A stretch of DNA of 64,000 nucleotides from Microbacteriaceae bacterium PS02067 (GTDB lineage: Bacteria; Actinomycetota; Actinomycetes; Actinomycetales; Microbacteriaceae): positions 35,204 to 99,203 of the forward strand of contig JASCPG010000003.1 of the NCBI GenBank assembly GCA_029960085.1, given 5' to 3'. The position numbers and the translations under genes were made by a program. Position 1 is the first letter of the stretch. Each line of letters begins with the position of its first letter. Under the pieces are notes generated by a model. It ran no database searches. It worked only from the letters and a program-made list of their open reading frames with translations, and was not told where the DNA came from. Positions 1 through 7,827 of this stretch are shown here, piece by piece.

Positions 1-1273
1 GGCGATGCTCTCGGATCTTCCCCACGTGGGCGCCGTTGTCTCCGGCGATGATGAAGAGCGCGTCATTCGCACGATCCGGATGCTGCGTGATCTCGTCGAC
101 GAGCGAGCCGCGCGGTACTCCGCGGTCAGCGCCGGGACGATCGGGGAATACCGGCGCATCGCCGGTGCGCCTGACGAACCGCGAGTCCTGTTGCTGGTCG
201 ACGGCATCGGCGCGTTCAAGGAGCAGTACGAGTTCGGCAGTGCGAACTTGTCGGCATGGTTCACCGCGTTCGCCCAGGTCGCCGCGGACGGTCGTGCCGT
301 CGGCGTACACGTCGTCGTCGCGGGCGACCGGCCGAACTCGGTGCCGACGTCGATCGCATCGACTGTGCAGCGCCGCATCGTGCTCAGAATGGCCAACGAC
401 GACGAGTACCTCATGCTCGGAGTCCCTCGCGACGTCATCAGCGCGACTTCGCCCGCGGGTCGTGGCATCCTCGACGGCAACGAGGTCCAGCTCGCGATCC
501 TCGGGTCCAGCGGCAACGTCGCGGTGCAGGCCCGCGAGATGAAGCGTCTGGGTGCGTCGCTCGGACGGGCGGGCGCAGCGCGACCTCGTCCCGTGCTGCG
601 GCTGGCCGACCAGATCTCGTTGGCATCCCTCCCGGCCGGCACGGACGAGGCGCCGGTGATCGGCGTGGAGGATCTGTCGCTCGGACCCATCGCCGCGCCC
701 ACGCGCGGGACCCTCCTCGTGGCGGGACCGCCGTCGAGCGGGCGTACGACCGCGCTCGTGACGATCGCGGTGGCGCTCCAGCGCACAAACCCAGAAGCGC
801 AGCGGGTGCTCCTGGCGCCACGCCGATCGGCTCTGAGTGGCCGAGGATGGACTCGTGAGGCAGTCGGTGTCGACGCGGTGATCACTGCCGCACGGGATCT
901 CATCGTGCGACTCGAGTCTGCGGATGGGGGTGCGAAAGAACGTCTTGCGTTGTTCATCGAGTCGCTGCCCGAGTTCACCGGGACGGATGCCGAATACGAG
1001 CTGGACAGGCTGATCCGCCTCGCCAGCAGGGAAGAACAGCTGGTCATCGGTGAGGGAGAGACCTCCACGTGGCAGCAGGCCTACACGCTTGCGGGACCCT
1101 TCAAGTCGGGGCGCAAGGGGCTGCTGCTCGTCCCGGGAGACATGGACGGCGACAACCTGATGGGTACTTCCCTCGGGCGCATCCGCCGTGCCGACTTCCC
1201 GCCGGGGCGAGGCTTCCTCGTCATCAATGGGCGTGCGGCGCGCGTGCAGATCGCCCAGGCGATGGAGGCATGA
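1..1273 (+). CDS. eccC: Type VII secretion ATPase EccC/FtsK-SpoIIIE type, C-terminal part (5' end outside window)
   Basis: The open frame enters from the left edge and ends at TGA 1271-1273, so only the last ~424 residues are seen. EccC is the membrane-anchored, multi-ATPase motor that recognises WXG100 substrates. Visible are a module with the hydrophobic Walker B-like stretch LLLVDGIGAF and a last module with the P-loop-like GPPSSGRTT (around residue 240 of the visible part). That loop has R where K is usual, as is common for degenerate downstream ATPase modules in this family. The WXG100 gene follows 127 nt downstream, which fits a T7SS locus. The assignment is firm at family level; the number of ATPase modules cannot be told here. 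Confidence 0.87.
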   Translation, partial: AMLSDLPHVGAVVSGDDEERVIRTIRMLRDLVDERAARYSAVSAGTIGEYRRIAGAPDEPRVLLLVDGIGAFKEQYEFGSANLSAWFTAFAQVAADGRAVGVHVVVAGDRPNSVPTSIASTVQRRIVLRMANDDEYLMLGVPRDVISATSPAGRGILDGNEVQLAILGSSGNVAVQAREMKRLGASLGRAGAARPRPVLRLADQISLASLPAGTDEAPVIGVEDLSLGPIAAPTRGTLLVAGPPSSGRTTALVTIAVALQRTNPEAQRVLLAPRRSALSGRGWTREAVGVDAVITAARDLIVRLESADGGAKERLALFIESLPEFTGTDAEYELDRLIRLASREEQLVIGEGETSTWQQAYTLAGPFKSGRKGLLLVPGDMDGDNLMGTSLGRIRRADFPPGRGFLVINGRAARVQIAQAMEA

Positions 1274-1400
1274 GCATGGTGATTCATCCCCATCGCCTAC
1301 GGAGTCATCAGACCCATAGTTTTGCCTCATCGCAACCGCGGGGGGGCAAAGAGGGGCTCGCTCGGGCTCGTCCCCACCATCGAAGGAAAGAGGAAGTGAC

Positions 1401-1667
1401 ATGGCCGTTTGGGGTCTCGACGTTCAGCAGGTTCGTCAGCTCAGCACGCAGCTCAACCAGAAGGCGAGCGACATCGACAGCATCCTGTCCACGCTGACCA
1501 ACGCTCTCAGCAACACGCAGTGGGAAGGTCCCGACGCCACGCAATTCCGCAGCGACTGGTCGGGTCAGCACACGTCGTCCCTGCGTCAGGTCGCCCAGGC
1601 ATTGCGTGACGCTGCGAACAAGGCTTCGCAGAACGCGACCGCGCAGGAGCAGACGTCCAACTCGTAA
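1401..1667 (+). CDS. WXG100 family protein (ESAT-6-like T7SS substrate)
   Basis: The 88-residue product has the usual WXG100 size and a helix-turn-helix layout. The turn is WEG near residue 43 (sequence TQWEGPDATQF), the W-x-G signature of ESAT-6/CFP-10 relatives. A GAAAGAGGAAGTGAC leader just upstream gives a clear ribosome binding site. Such proteins form helical hairpin dimers exported by EccC and often help export partner effectors. It lies between the ATPase gene and two larger effector-like genes, so it is probably the core substrate of this T7SS. Only one canonical WXG100 gene is present here; a homodimer or pairing with a protein outside the window are both possible. Confidence 0.9.
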   Translation: MAVWGLDVQQVRQLSTQLNQKASDIDSILSTLTNALSNTQWEGPDATQFRSDWSGQHTSSLRQVAQALRDAANKASQNATAQEQTSNS

Positions 1668-1723
1668 TCGTGAGACCGGGCGACGCGATGGCGTCGCCCG
1701 GTCCGCATTCGGCCGTGGGAGGC

Positions 1724-1992
1724 ATGTCATGAGCACGATGTATGGTGCCGATGTCGCGCAGTTGCGAACGCTCGCCGGCCAGTTCGATCGGATGGCGACC
1801 AAACTGGACAGCGATCGGATGAGCGTGGGCAACGCGATCCAGATCAGCGCGTGGGTAGGACCGGTGGCGGTGCGTTTCCGTCACACCTGGGACTCCGACT
1901 ACAGTCGCCGGTTGCACAGCGCCGCCGAGCGGCTTCGCGCTGCTGCACGTTCCTTGCGCAGCAATGCGGATGACCAGGAGCGCACGAGTGCG
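1724..1992 (+). repeat. Direct repeat copy 1: 5' end of T7SS effector genes
   Basis: This segment, together with about 10 bases of leader, is nearly identical to 3241-3509. The leader GTGGGAGGCATGTC and the first ~90 codons are conserved (9 amino-acid differences), and similarity stops abruptly at TSAAS. It marks a duplicated export module. Confidence 0.85.
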
Positions 1993-2490
1993 GCCTCGCC
2001 TGGGCTCGGGGCCGGCGGCTCGTTCCCGAACCGGGTACACACTCTCCCCGCAACACTCGCGCCGAATCCCATCCAGGGGTTCGTCGGGGCGGTAGCTGCT
2101 GCCCCGCGCAACGTGGTCAGCTGGATGTCCAACGTGAATTCGACCGTGGACGGGCTCGGAACGCTGAGCGACGTGTACAAGCTCAACATCAAGACGCCAG
2201 GCATGACCGGACCTCTCGGGGTGATGTTCGATACCGCGGACTCGGTAGACGCGTTCAGCAACGGAGACTACGTGGGTGGTGCTCTCTCGGGCATTTCCGG
2301 GATCTTCGGCATGGTCGCCAAGCCCAACAACCCGATCGGCCTGGGAATCTCCGTCGGCAAGACTTCGTCGATTGGACCTTGCCGTATTCACAGCAGTCGC
2401 AAGACGAGACCTACGCAGTGGGTCTGCGGCACCTCTACGGATCATCGGCTGATCCGAACAATCTCACGCCCGAGCAGGCCACGGCTATGA
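1729..2490 (+). CDS. T7SS effector-like protein with WXG100-type N-terminus; reading frame broken near 2360
   Basis: Residues 1-90 form a WXG100-like helical hairpin (AWVGP at 41-45). They match the N-terminus of the protein at 3246 with only 9 differences, while the rest is unrelated. Residues ~120-210 are Gly/Ala/Val-rich with possible hydrophobic segments. The start ATG at 1729 follows GTGGGAGG. After about residue 210 this frame becomes Arg/Ser-rich and unconvincing, whereas the frame starting with GAC at 2361 continues as a well-formed protein ending at 2588. One missing base in AA[G]GAC at 2359-2361 explains this. The intact form would be about 286 residues. The C-terminal activity is not recognisable. 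The break could be a genuine mutation, phase variation or a sequencing error. Confidence 0.75.
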   Translation: MSTMYGADVAQLRTLAGQFDRMATKLDSDRMSVGNAIQISAWVGPVAVRFRHTWDSDYSRRLHSAAERLRAAARSLRSNADDQERTSAASPGLGAGGSFPNRVHTLPATLAPNPIQGFVGAVAAAPRNVVSWMSNVNSTVDGLGTLSDVYKLNIKTPGMTGPLGVMFDTADSVDAFSNGDYVGGALSGISGIFGMVAKPNNPIGLGISVGKTSSIGPCRIHSSRKTRPTQWVCGTSTDHRLIRTISRPSRPRL

Positions 2491-2588
2491 GCAAGCGATA
2501 CGACGGCGCCTGGGGAGTGGCGAACATGATCAGTGATCGTATGGACGCCACGGCGAACAAGATCTTCCCATGGAGATGGGGCAAGTGA
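2361..2588 (+). pseudogene. Out-of-frame C-terminal segment of the frameshifted T7SS effector
   Basis: This frame reads DFVDWTLPYSQQSQDETYAV and continues for about 75 residues with ordinary composition, ending FPWRWGK at TGA 2586-2588. There is no good start of its own; TTG at 2379 is the first candidate and has no ribosome binding site. Its stop overlaps the ATG of the next gene (TGATG), the tight spacing expected if it were the true end of the upstream gene. It is therefore read as the displaced C-terminus of the 1729 gene rather than an independent gene. Confidence 0.65.
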
Positions 2589-3163
2589 TGAGCGCCGTGA
2601 CACTGAGCGTTCCGGAGTTCGTTGCCTGGACGGCTCTTGCAGAAGGCAGAGACCGCGGCTCGTTGGCTTCGCGGCTTGTCGACACTGAGCGGTTTTCGCA
2701 GGACGCGGAGTATTCCGAGCTCGGTCGGCTCCTGCTCGGCGCTCGAGTGTCGCAGCTGGACTCCGCAATCGTGAATGACCTCGCGAAGGCGCTCACGGTG
2801 TTGCAGGAAGCTCAAGATTGTCTTCTGCTCTACCGTGCAGGGAGCAAAAGCGTGAAGGGCTACCTCTTCGCCGCCGAAGGTCAGGTCACCTGGATTGAGG
2901 TGACTGAGACGGGATTCGAGGTCCGCGGCGGTGACGCGGATGTCATCGTGACGATCTTCGATTCGCTCCTGGAGGGTCTGCGCTATGACGATGTCGTCTT
3001 CGTGAAGTCCGAGACGCTGTCGAACGAAGACGTCGGTTTGGCCTGGTCGTCCGGATCGTCGCGCACGCTTCGGGAGAATGAGTGGTCCGACGCTGGCGAT
3101 CTTGACGTCAGCGACGTAAGCGAAGCGATGCGCTCGTTCGTCCGTCAAACCACGGAGTCCTGA
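2588..3163 (+). CDS. Hypothetical acidic protein, possible immunity protein or chaperone of the upstream T7SS effector
   Basis: The product has 191 residues from ATG 2588, which overlaps the stop of the upstream effector by one base, so the two are probably translationally coupled. An alternative in-frame ATG lies at 2570. The protein is acidic, has no signal peptide or membrane segment, and looks like a mixed alpha/beta fold (strands near KGYLFAAEGQVTWIEVTE). No family is recognised with confidence. A gene of this size directly after a T7SS effector is most often an immunity protein or an EspG-like chaperone; here that is inferred from position only. Its base composition is less GC-rich than the surrounding housekeeping genes, as often in polymorphic toxin cassettes. 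Confidence 0.6.
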   Translation: MSAVTLSVPEFVAWTALAEGRDRGSLASRLVDTERFSQDAEYSELGRLLLGARVSQLDSAIVNDLAKALTVLQEAQDCLLLYRAGSKSVKGYLFAAEGQVTWIEVTETGFEVRGGDADVIVTIFDSLLEGLRYDDVVFVKSETLSNEDVGLAWSSGSSRTLRENEWSDAGDLDVSDVSEAMRSFVRQTTES

Positions 3164-3240
3164 TGGCGACGCCGCACACGCACACGGCGGACGGCCGAGA
3201 CGCCGCGATGGCGCTCTCCGTTGATAGCGTCGTGGGAGGC

Positions 3241-3509
3241 ATGTCATGAGCACGATGTATGGTGCCGATCTCGCGCAGCTGCGAACGCTCGCCGCACGGT
3301 TTGACCAGATGGCGACCAAGCTGGACAGTGATCGGATGAGCGTCGGCAACGCCATTCAGATCAAGGCCTGGATCGGCCCAGTCGCGGTGCGTTTCCGTCA
3401 CACCTGGGACTCCGACCACAGCCGCCGGCTGCACAACGCCGCTGAAAGATTGCGCGCGGCTGCTCGCTCATTGCGAGCCAACGCTGACGATCAGGAACGC
3501 ACAAGTGCT
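3241..3509 (+). repeat. Direct repeat copy 2: 5' end of T7SS effector genes
   Basis: Second copy of the export module that begins at 1724. The abrupt loss of similarity after residue 90 is the pattern left by C-terminal domain exchange in polymorphic toxins. Confidence 0.85.
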
Positions 3510-4241
3510 GCCTCGAGTCCGGCAGCGTCTCGCTCGGTGCCGAAGACGGTCTGGGAGTCGACGCACGAAGTGGATCGACGCGCGCCTCAACGACCAGGAG
3601 ACTTCATCCGGGAAATCGCTTCGATGGATAGCGATGACGGCGTTCGCGTGGAAAAGGTCATCGGCGACGATGGAAAAGTGCGTTACCTCGTCTACGTCAA
3701 CGGCAGCGGGTCCACGGGTGCACTGAGTGCGGCCCTCGGGTGGCAGATGAACCTCCCGAACGCTTTCTCGCTGGACAACTACACGCTGGACATTGTTCGG
3801 AACAAGATGCGCGACGCGATCACGGATCCGACTGCGGAAGTGGCGATTTTCGGGTTCAGTCAAGGCGGGATGGTTGCCCAGCGGATCGCCGATGAAGGCT
3901 CGTTCAATACGAAGGTCGTGGTGACCGTCGGTTCTCCTCGTCTGGGTGAGGTGCGCAACTACGGAGGCGCCGACATGTACAGATTTGAGCACGACGGCGA
4001 TCCTGTTCCGCACATCCCGACGAATGCAGGTCCGTTGCACGATCTGGTCACTTCCGGCATGGACTTTCTCACGGGGAACAAGCCGCCCGCACCAGGGAAC
4101 GACACTACCTATCACGGCGGTGGATTCGACCTCGGGTCACACAACCTGGACAAGTACGCGGATCTTGTGAACTCGCACGGCAGTGACGTCGAGCGCGCGC
4201 TGGCCGGCTTCCGCGGCAGGATCGTTGCAGATGAGAAGTAA
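3246..4241 (+). CDS. T7SS effector: WXG100-like N-terminus fused to a lipase-like alpha/beta hydrolase
   Basis: The product has 331 residues. Residues 1-90 are the WXG100-like export module (AWIGP at 41-45) shared with the 1729 gene. Residues ~145-310 form an alpha/beta hydrolase of class-3 lipase type. The nucleophile elbow is GFSQG with Ser205, the likely acid is Asp252 in GDPVPHIP, and the likely base is His299 in GSHNLDKY, in the order expected for this fold. A secreted phospholipase or esterase is the best guess, acting on competitor membranes or a host substrate; a cutinase or PE-PPE-like esterase is an alternative. No obvious immunity gene follows before the FHA gene 155 nt downstream. 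The start ATG follows GTGGGAGG. Confidence 0.82.
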   Translation: MSTMYGADLAQLRTLAARFDQMATKLDSDRMSVGNAIQIKAWIGPVAVRFRHTWDSDHSRRLHNAAERLRAAARSLRANADDQERTSAASSPAASRSVPKTVWESTHEVDRRAPQRPGDFIREIASMDSDDGVRVEKVIGDDGKVRYLVYVNGSGSTGALSAALGWQMNLPNAFSLDNYTLDIVRNKMRDAITDPTAEVAIFGFSQGGMVAQRIADEGSFNTKVVVTVGSPRLGEVRNYGGADMYRFEHDGDPVPHIPTNAGPLHDLVTSGMDFLTGNKPPAPGNDTTYHGGGFDLGSHNLDKYADLVNSHGSDVERALAGFRGRIVADEK

Positions 4242-4396
4242 GCGAGTAGCGGGTGGCTGGGGTCGGTGCCGTCGATGCCCGAAGTGGCGCCGGCATTACT
4301 CGCTGGTCCGGGGTGAGCGTTCGGGGAATCGACTTCGTTGTCTGTTCGAGGCATCCGCAACTGAGACGCGCGAGTTCCCGGTAGTAAGGAGACCAG

Positions 4397-5662
4397 ATGG
4401 CGAAGCCGCATAAGCTCGCGTGGAACGGGCTGGATGCCGAGACGGCGCTCTCCATCGAGAACGTCGCGAACATGGCGCAGCGCGCAGCGCACGAGAGCAC
4501 CGGTGATCTGCTGCGCGGCAAGCAGCGAATCGTGTCGGTGCGGTCGGGCGACCGAGAGATCGAGTTTCGGATCAATGACTACCTGATCTCGTTCAACAAG
4601 CTCATGGTGTTCCTGGTGACGCTCGACGCTCGCGGTGGTCGCACTTACGTCTCGACGAGCATCGAGTGGTACATGACCAGCCAGACCACGGTGAACTTCA
4701 TCCCCGTGAGTACCAAGAAGATGGTCGCGCACCATACGTATATGGAGTTCGCCGGCAACCTCGCCCAGCAGATCCGCGCGGCCGACCCTACGGCTCGCAT
4801 CACGATCCGCGAGGGTGTTCAAGGTGCGCAAGCCTCCCGGCCCCCGGCGCCGATACCCAGCGCGCCCGCCGTGACGGCGCCCCCGCCGCCACCGGCCCCG
4901 AGCGCGGTCGGGGCCGCCGTGCCTCCGCCGCCCGCGCCCGGTGGCACCCGATCCGCTGTTCCACCGCCCCCGCCGCCCGTCGCGCCCACACCCACCGCGG
5001 TGCCAGCCCCGCCTCCGCTCCCTGAGCCAGTGCTGCCGTCGGCAGTCCCCGGCATCCCCCCTGCTCCTCCTCCTGTAGCCGTCCCCACGGCTCAACAGGT
5101 ACCGGCACACCCTGGAGCCGTCCCCGCGGCTCCGCCGGTCCCGCCGACCCCCTCCCCCTCGGTCCTCGTGTCGGGCATACCGGGGCGGGCGACGATGCCC
5201 GCCCCGGTGGCGCCGCCCCTACCGCCTCCACCGCCCCTTCCGGTCGGGATCGCCCCTCAGGCGGCCCAGCTTTTCGCCGAGGACGACGACCTCGGCGCGA
5301 CACGTGCGTCGATTTCGCGCTCCGGTGCCCGTCCATGGAGAGTCGTGCTCCCCGACGGACAGGCGCTCGAGGTGTCGACGCCGCTCGTGTTCGGTCGGGG
5401 GCCCGTCGCACCGGCATCCGTTCCGACGGCCGTCGCTGTGCCGGTCGTCGACCCGCGGAAGTCACTGTCGAAGACGCACGCGGTGCTTGAAGTGCGGGAT
5501 GCCTTGCTCTGGGTGACCGATCTTCACTCGACGAACGGGACGACCGTGACGAATGCCATCGGCGAGGCGACCGCGTGCCCGCCCGGCATCGCCATGCCGG
5601 TGGGGGAGGGGTGGACGGTGTCCTTCGGCGAGGTGTCGCTGGTGGCGGGATTGGCGGGATGA
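4397..5662 (+). CDS. FHA-domain protein with long proline-rich linker, T7SS-associated
   Basis: The 421-residue product has three parts. Residues 1-~145 are a compact domain of unknown family. Residues ~146-300 are a Pro/Ala/Val-rich linker with many PPP and PPPP runs. Residues ~312-421 are a forkhead-associated domain with the expected GRG, SKTH and STNGT landmarks, so it should bind phosphothreonine. Actinobacterial T7SS loci often carry FHA proteins and Ser/Thr kinases, so a regulatory or scaffolding role at the secretion machine is plausible. The start ATG follows AAGGAGACCAG. The stop overlaps the next start (ATGA), indicating coupling to the small membrane protein. The phosphorylated partner is unknown. 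Confidence 0.85.
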   Translation: MAKPHKLAWNGLDAETALSIENVANMAQRAAHESTGDLLRGKQRIVSVRSGDREIEFRINDYLISFNKLMVFLVTLDARGGRTYVSTSIEWYMTSQTTVNFIPVSTKKMVAHHTYMEFAGNLAQQIRAADPTARITIREGVQGAQASRPPAPIPSAPAVTAPPPPPAPSAVGAAVPPPPAPGGTRSAVPPPPPPVAPTPTAVPAPPPLPEPVLPSAVPGIPPAPPPVAVPTAQQVPAHPGAVPAAPPVPPTPSPSVLVSGIPGRATMPAPVAPPLPPPPPLPVGIAPQAAQLFAEDDDLGATRASISRSGARPWRVVLPDGQALEVSTPLVFGRGPVAPASVPTAVAVPVVDPRKSLSKTHAVLEVRDALLWVTDLHSTNGTTVTNAIGEATACPPGIAMPVGEGWTVSFGEVSLVAGLAG

Positions 5663-6063
5663 CGGTGATGGAAGTCGTGGGACTACCTTCTCGAGTGGCG
5701 TTCGCCATCTATCCCGCCTCGTGGAACCTGGTGATCGCCGTCATTGCCACGGTCGTGGTGGTCGTGCTGTGGTTCCTCGCTCGCGCAAAGAACGCCGACG
5801 CCGCGCGCAAGCGCCGTGCCGCCGAGCAGGCCGGCCACGACGTGGGAGCGTTCCAGGGCGAAGGCTTCGAAGGCCACAGCACGGCCAACATGATGACATC
5901 ACAACGCGACGCTGCCTGGAACGAACTCTTCGATCCCTCGACGGACGCAGAGCGTCTTGCGCAGATTGCCGCTGCTCATCCGGAGTTCGCGGCCCAGATC
6001 GCCGAGCATCCCAACGCATATGCGGAGCTGCGGGCGTGGGCTGCGTCCCAGCGCGACAGCTGA
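5659..6063 (+). CDS. Single-pass membrane protein with leucine-rich-repeat-variant (LRV)-like C-terminus
   Basis: This 134-residue protein starts at ATG 5659, overlapping the stop of the FHA gene. Residues ~20-43 form one hydrophobic segment (WNLVIAVIATVVVVVLWFLA), followed by a basic stretch and a ~50-residue helical domain containing DPSTDAERLAQIAAAHPEF and NAYAELRAW. That domain is strikingly like the N-terminus of the convergent beta-propeller gene (DPNTNAATLAHIAARYPEF), so the two probably share a fold and perhaps a partner. It resembles the variant leucine-rich domain found in many actinobacterial membrane proteins. Its role in secretion is inferred only from operon position. Confidence 0.78.
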   Translation: MTVMEVVGLPSRVAFAIYPASWNLVIAVIATVVVVVLWFLARAKNADAARKRRAAEQAGHDVGAFQGEGFEGHSTANMMTSQRDAAWNELFDPSTDAERLAQIAAAHPEFAAQIAEHPNAYAELRAWAASQRDS

Positions 6064-6127
6064 CGAAGGCGCAGATCTCGCTCCCCGACGCAGACTTCGC
6101 TTCACTTTCCCCGGTCGAGCGGATCGG

Positions 6128-7714
6128 CTACAGGGTCGAGTAGAGACCCAAGTCGGCGAGGGGCACGGGACCGTCGGGGTGGAAGACGAGACGGTAGCTT
6201 GTCGCTGTCGACACGTCCGTCGCCAACAGCGTCCAGGTGCGGTTCCCCTCGGCAGGGACCCAGACGAGCGGAGCCGAACCTGCCGTCACGACCGGATCGC
6301 GAGCGCCTGAGACGGAGTCGACGACGTCGATTCCCGAGGTGTTCCTGATCCACACGCGATTGTCGTATGCCCCCAGAACCCCGATCCCGCCGACCGTCCG
6401 CGCTTCGTCGGCCGAGATCGTGTAGACCATCGAGCCGTCGGGATCCTGCACGAGGAAACCGGGTCCGCTCTTGGGGTAGCCTCCGCTGCTGTCTGACCAG
6501 GTCAGCGAGAGTCGACCGGTGAGCTGATCGACGGCCCAGGAGGTGTATCCGGCAGGCAGGGTGAACGGTGCGCCCGTGGCCGTCATGCGGAACTGGCTTG
6601 GAGGGGTGTTCGAGCCCATGTCGGACGACACGTTGACATGGAAGAACGGCGCAGCGGGAAAGGTCTCGATGTCGTTGTGTCTGCCTTCGGTCTGCCATGA
6701 CACGGTTCCCAGCGCGGGGTTCACTGCGTACAGCGTGCCCTCGCGGACGAACAGGGCGAGCTGTTGCGCGGGGGCGATGCGGATGTCGAAGTCGAGGTCG
6801 TCCTCCATGACGGTCGTCCACAGTCGTGCTCCCGTCGACGCTGCGATCCCTGCGAGCACCCACTCCTTCTGCGAAGACCGCGCACAGACGACGAGCGTTC
6901 CGCGGAACAGTGCCGCAGTATCCACGGCGCTATCTCGATACCATCCTTCGAAGCCGGCGGGGATTCCGGTCAAGCCCTCGGCCTCCACCGTCGACCGCAG
7001 CTCCCCGGTGGCGTCGAAGGTCCGCAGTTCCAGCCTGTCGGGTGTGCCGTTGAGTCCTGACGCCTCCGTCGAGATGTAGACGATGGCGACAGCGACCGGG
7101 GTGGCGTCGGGGTCCGACTCGACAGCCCACATGACGTCCCGGAGCTTCTCATTGGAGCGCACGCCGACAGATATGGGTACGCCGGTGGAGGCCTGCGTAG
7201 AGTAGAGCACGACGTTCTCATGCGCGTACTCCTTGGTCGGCTCGATCACGATGGCCGCGCCGGTGCGGAGAGGTGCCATCTTGAGGCGTGTTGCCGTAGC
7301 GGTGCGTGTCGGGGTGGGCGTGGGCGTCGGCCTCGGGGTCGTCGTGCGAGAGGTCGGCGACGGGGGAGCAGGACGCGAGGACTGCTCGGCCGCGGGATCG
7401 GCGCCCCCACCGGATCCGCTGGCGGCGGCGATGAGCGCCCAGCCTGCGCCCGTGAAGGCCAGCGCTCCCGTGATCGCAGCCGCGGTGATCACTCCACGGC
7501 GGGAGACCGTCCTCCGGCGCGCAGCGGGTTCCGCTGTCTCCGACTGCTGTGGGGTCGAGCTTGCCTGTGCCCATTCACGCAACGCGGGGTAGCAGTTGGG
7601 GTGCGTGGCGATCTGCTCGGCGAACTCCGGATACCGGGCGGCGATATGCGCGAGTGTGGCGGCATTCGTGTTCGGATCGTGCAACGCAGCCCAGTCGGCC
7701 TCACGGTTGTCCAT
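6128..7714 (-). CDS. Membrane-anchored PQQ-like beta-propeller protein with N-terminal LRV-like domain
   Basis: The product has 528 residues from ATG 7714. Residues 1-~52 form the LRV-like domain also seen in the 5659 gene. Residues ~74-98 are a transmembrane segment (GVITAAAITGALAFTGAGWA), followed by a Pro/Thr-rich linker (PRPTPTPTPTRTAT), placing the rest outside the cell. Residues ~145-528 contain repeated Trp/Gly strand motifs of a PQQ/BamB-type beta-propeller (for example ARLWTTVMEDDLDF and GTVSWQTEGRHND). No PQQ-binding enzyme residues can be assigned, so a binding or scaffold role is likelier than a dehydrogenase. A hairpin at 7773-7811 separates it from cydB, so it is not simply part of the cyd operon. 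It converges on the T7SS operon. Confidence 0.78.
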   Translation of the reverse strand: MDNREADWAALHDPNTNAATLAHIAARYPEFAEQIATHPNCYPALREWAQASSTPQQSETAEPAARRRTVSRRGVITAAAITGALAFTGAGWALIAAASGSGGGADPAAEQSSRPAPPSPTSRTTTPRPTPTPTPTRTATATRLKMAPLRTGAAIVIEPTKEYAHENVVLYSTQASTGVPISVGVRSNEKLRDVMWAVESDPDATPVAVAIVYISTEASGLNGTPDRLELRTFDATGELRSTVEAEGLTGIPAGFEGWYRDSAVDTAALFRGTLVVCARSSQKEWVLAGIAASTGARLWTTVMEDDLDFDIRIAPAQQLALFVREGTLYAVNPALGTVSWQTEGRHNDIETFPAAPFFHVNVSSDMGSNTPPSQFRMTATGAPFTLPAGYTSWAVDQLTGRLSLTWSDSSGGYPKSGPGFLVQDPDGSMVYTISADEARTVGGIGVLGAYDNRVWIRNTSGIDVVDSVSGARDPVVTAGSAPLVWVPAEGNRTWTLLATDVSTATSYRLVFHPDGPVPLADLGLYSTL

Positions 7715-7722
7715 GTCCTCGG

Positions 7723-7728
7723 AGCGTA
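7723..7728 (-). promoter_or_regulatory. Possible -10 box of the beta-propeller gene
   Basis: TACGCT on the minus strand ends 8 nt before the ATG, giving a leaderless or nearly leaderless transcript. Confidence 0.4.
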
Positions 7729-7772
7729 GGCTCGCGCGGTGGGCCGCGCGATGGGGATTGTTACCCATGCCG

Positions 7773-7811
7773 AGATCGGCGACCCCCTCACAAGGAGGGA
7801 GCCGCCGATCT
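7773..7811 (-). terminator. Hairpin terminator after cydB
   Basis: AGATCGGCG (7773-7781) pairs with CGCCGATCT (7803-7811); an inner CCCTC/GAGGG pairing extends the structure. It lies 17 nt past the cydB stop and before the beta-propeller start, so it should end the cydAB transcript. Confidence 0.7.
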
Positions 7812-7827
7812 GGAGCGGTGCCGTGGC

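Noticed and set aside
2355..2365. Programmed ribosomal frameshifting in the first T7SS effector
   Set aside because: There is no X-XXY-YYZ slippery sequence and no convincing downstream structure. A lost base is the simpler reading.
4183..4413. Small plus-strand frame (76 codons) between the lipase effector and FHA genes, as a possible immunity gene
   Set aside because: It starts inside the lipase gene and ends inside the FHA gene, lacks a ribosome binding site and has Arg/Cys-rich shadow-like composition.
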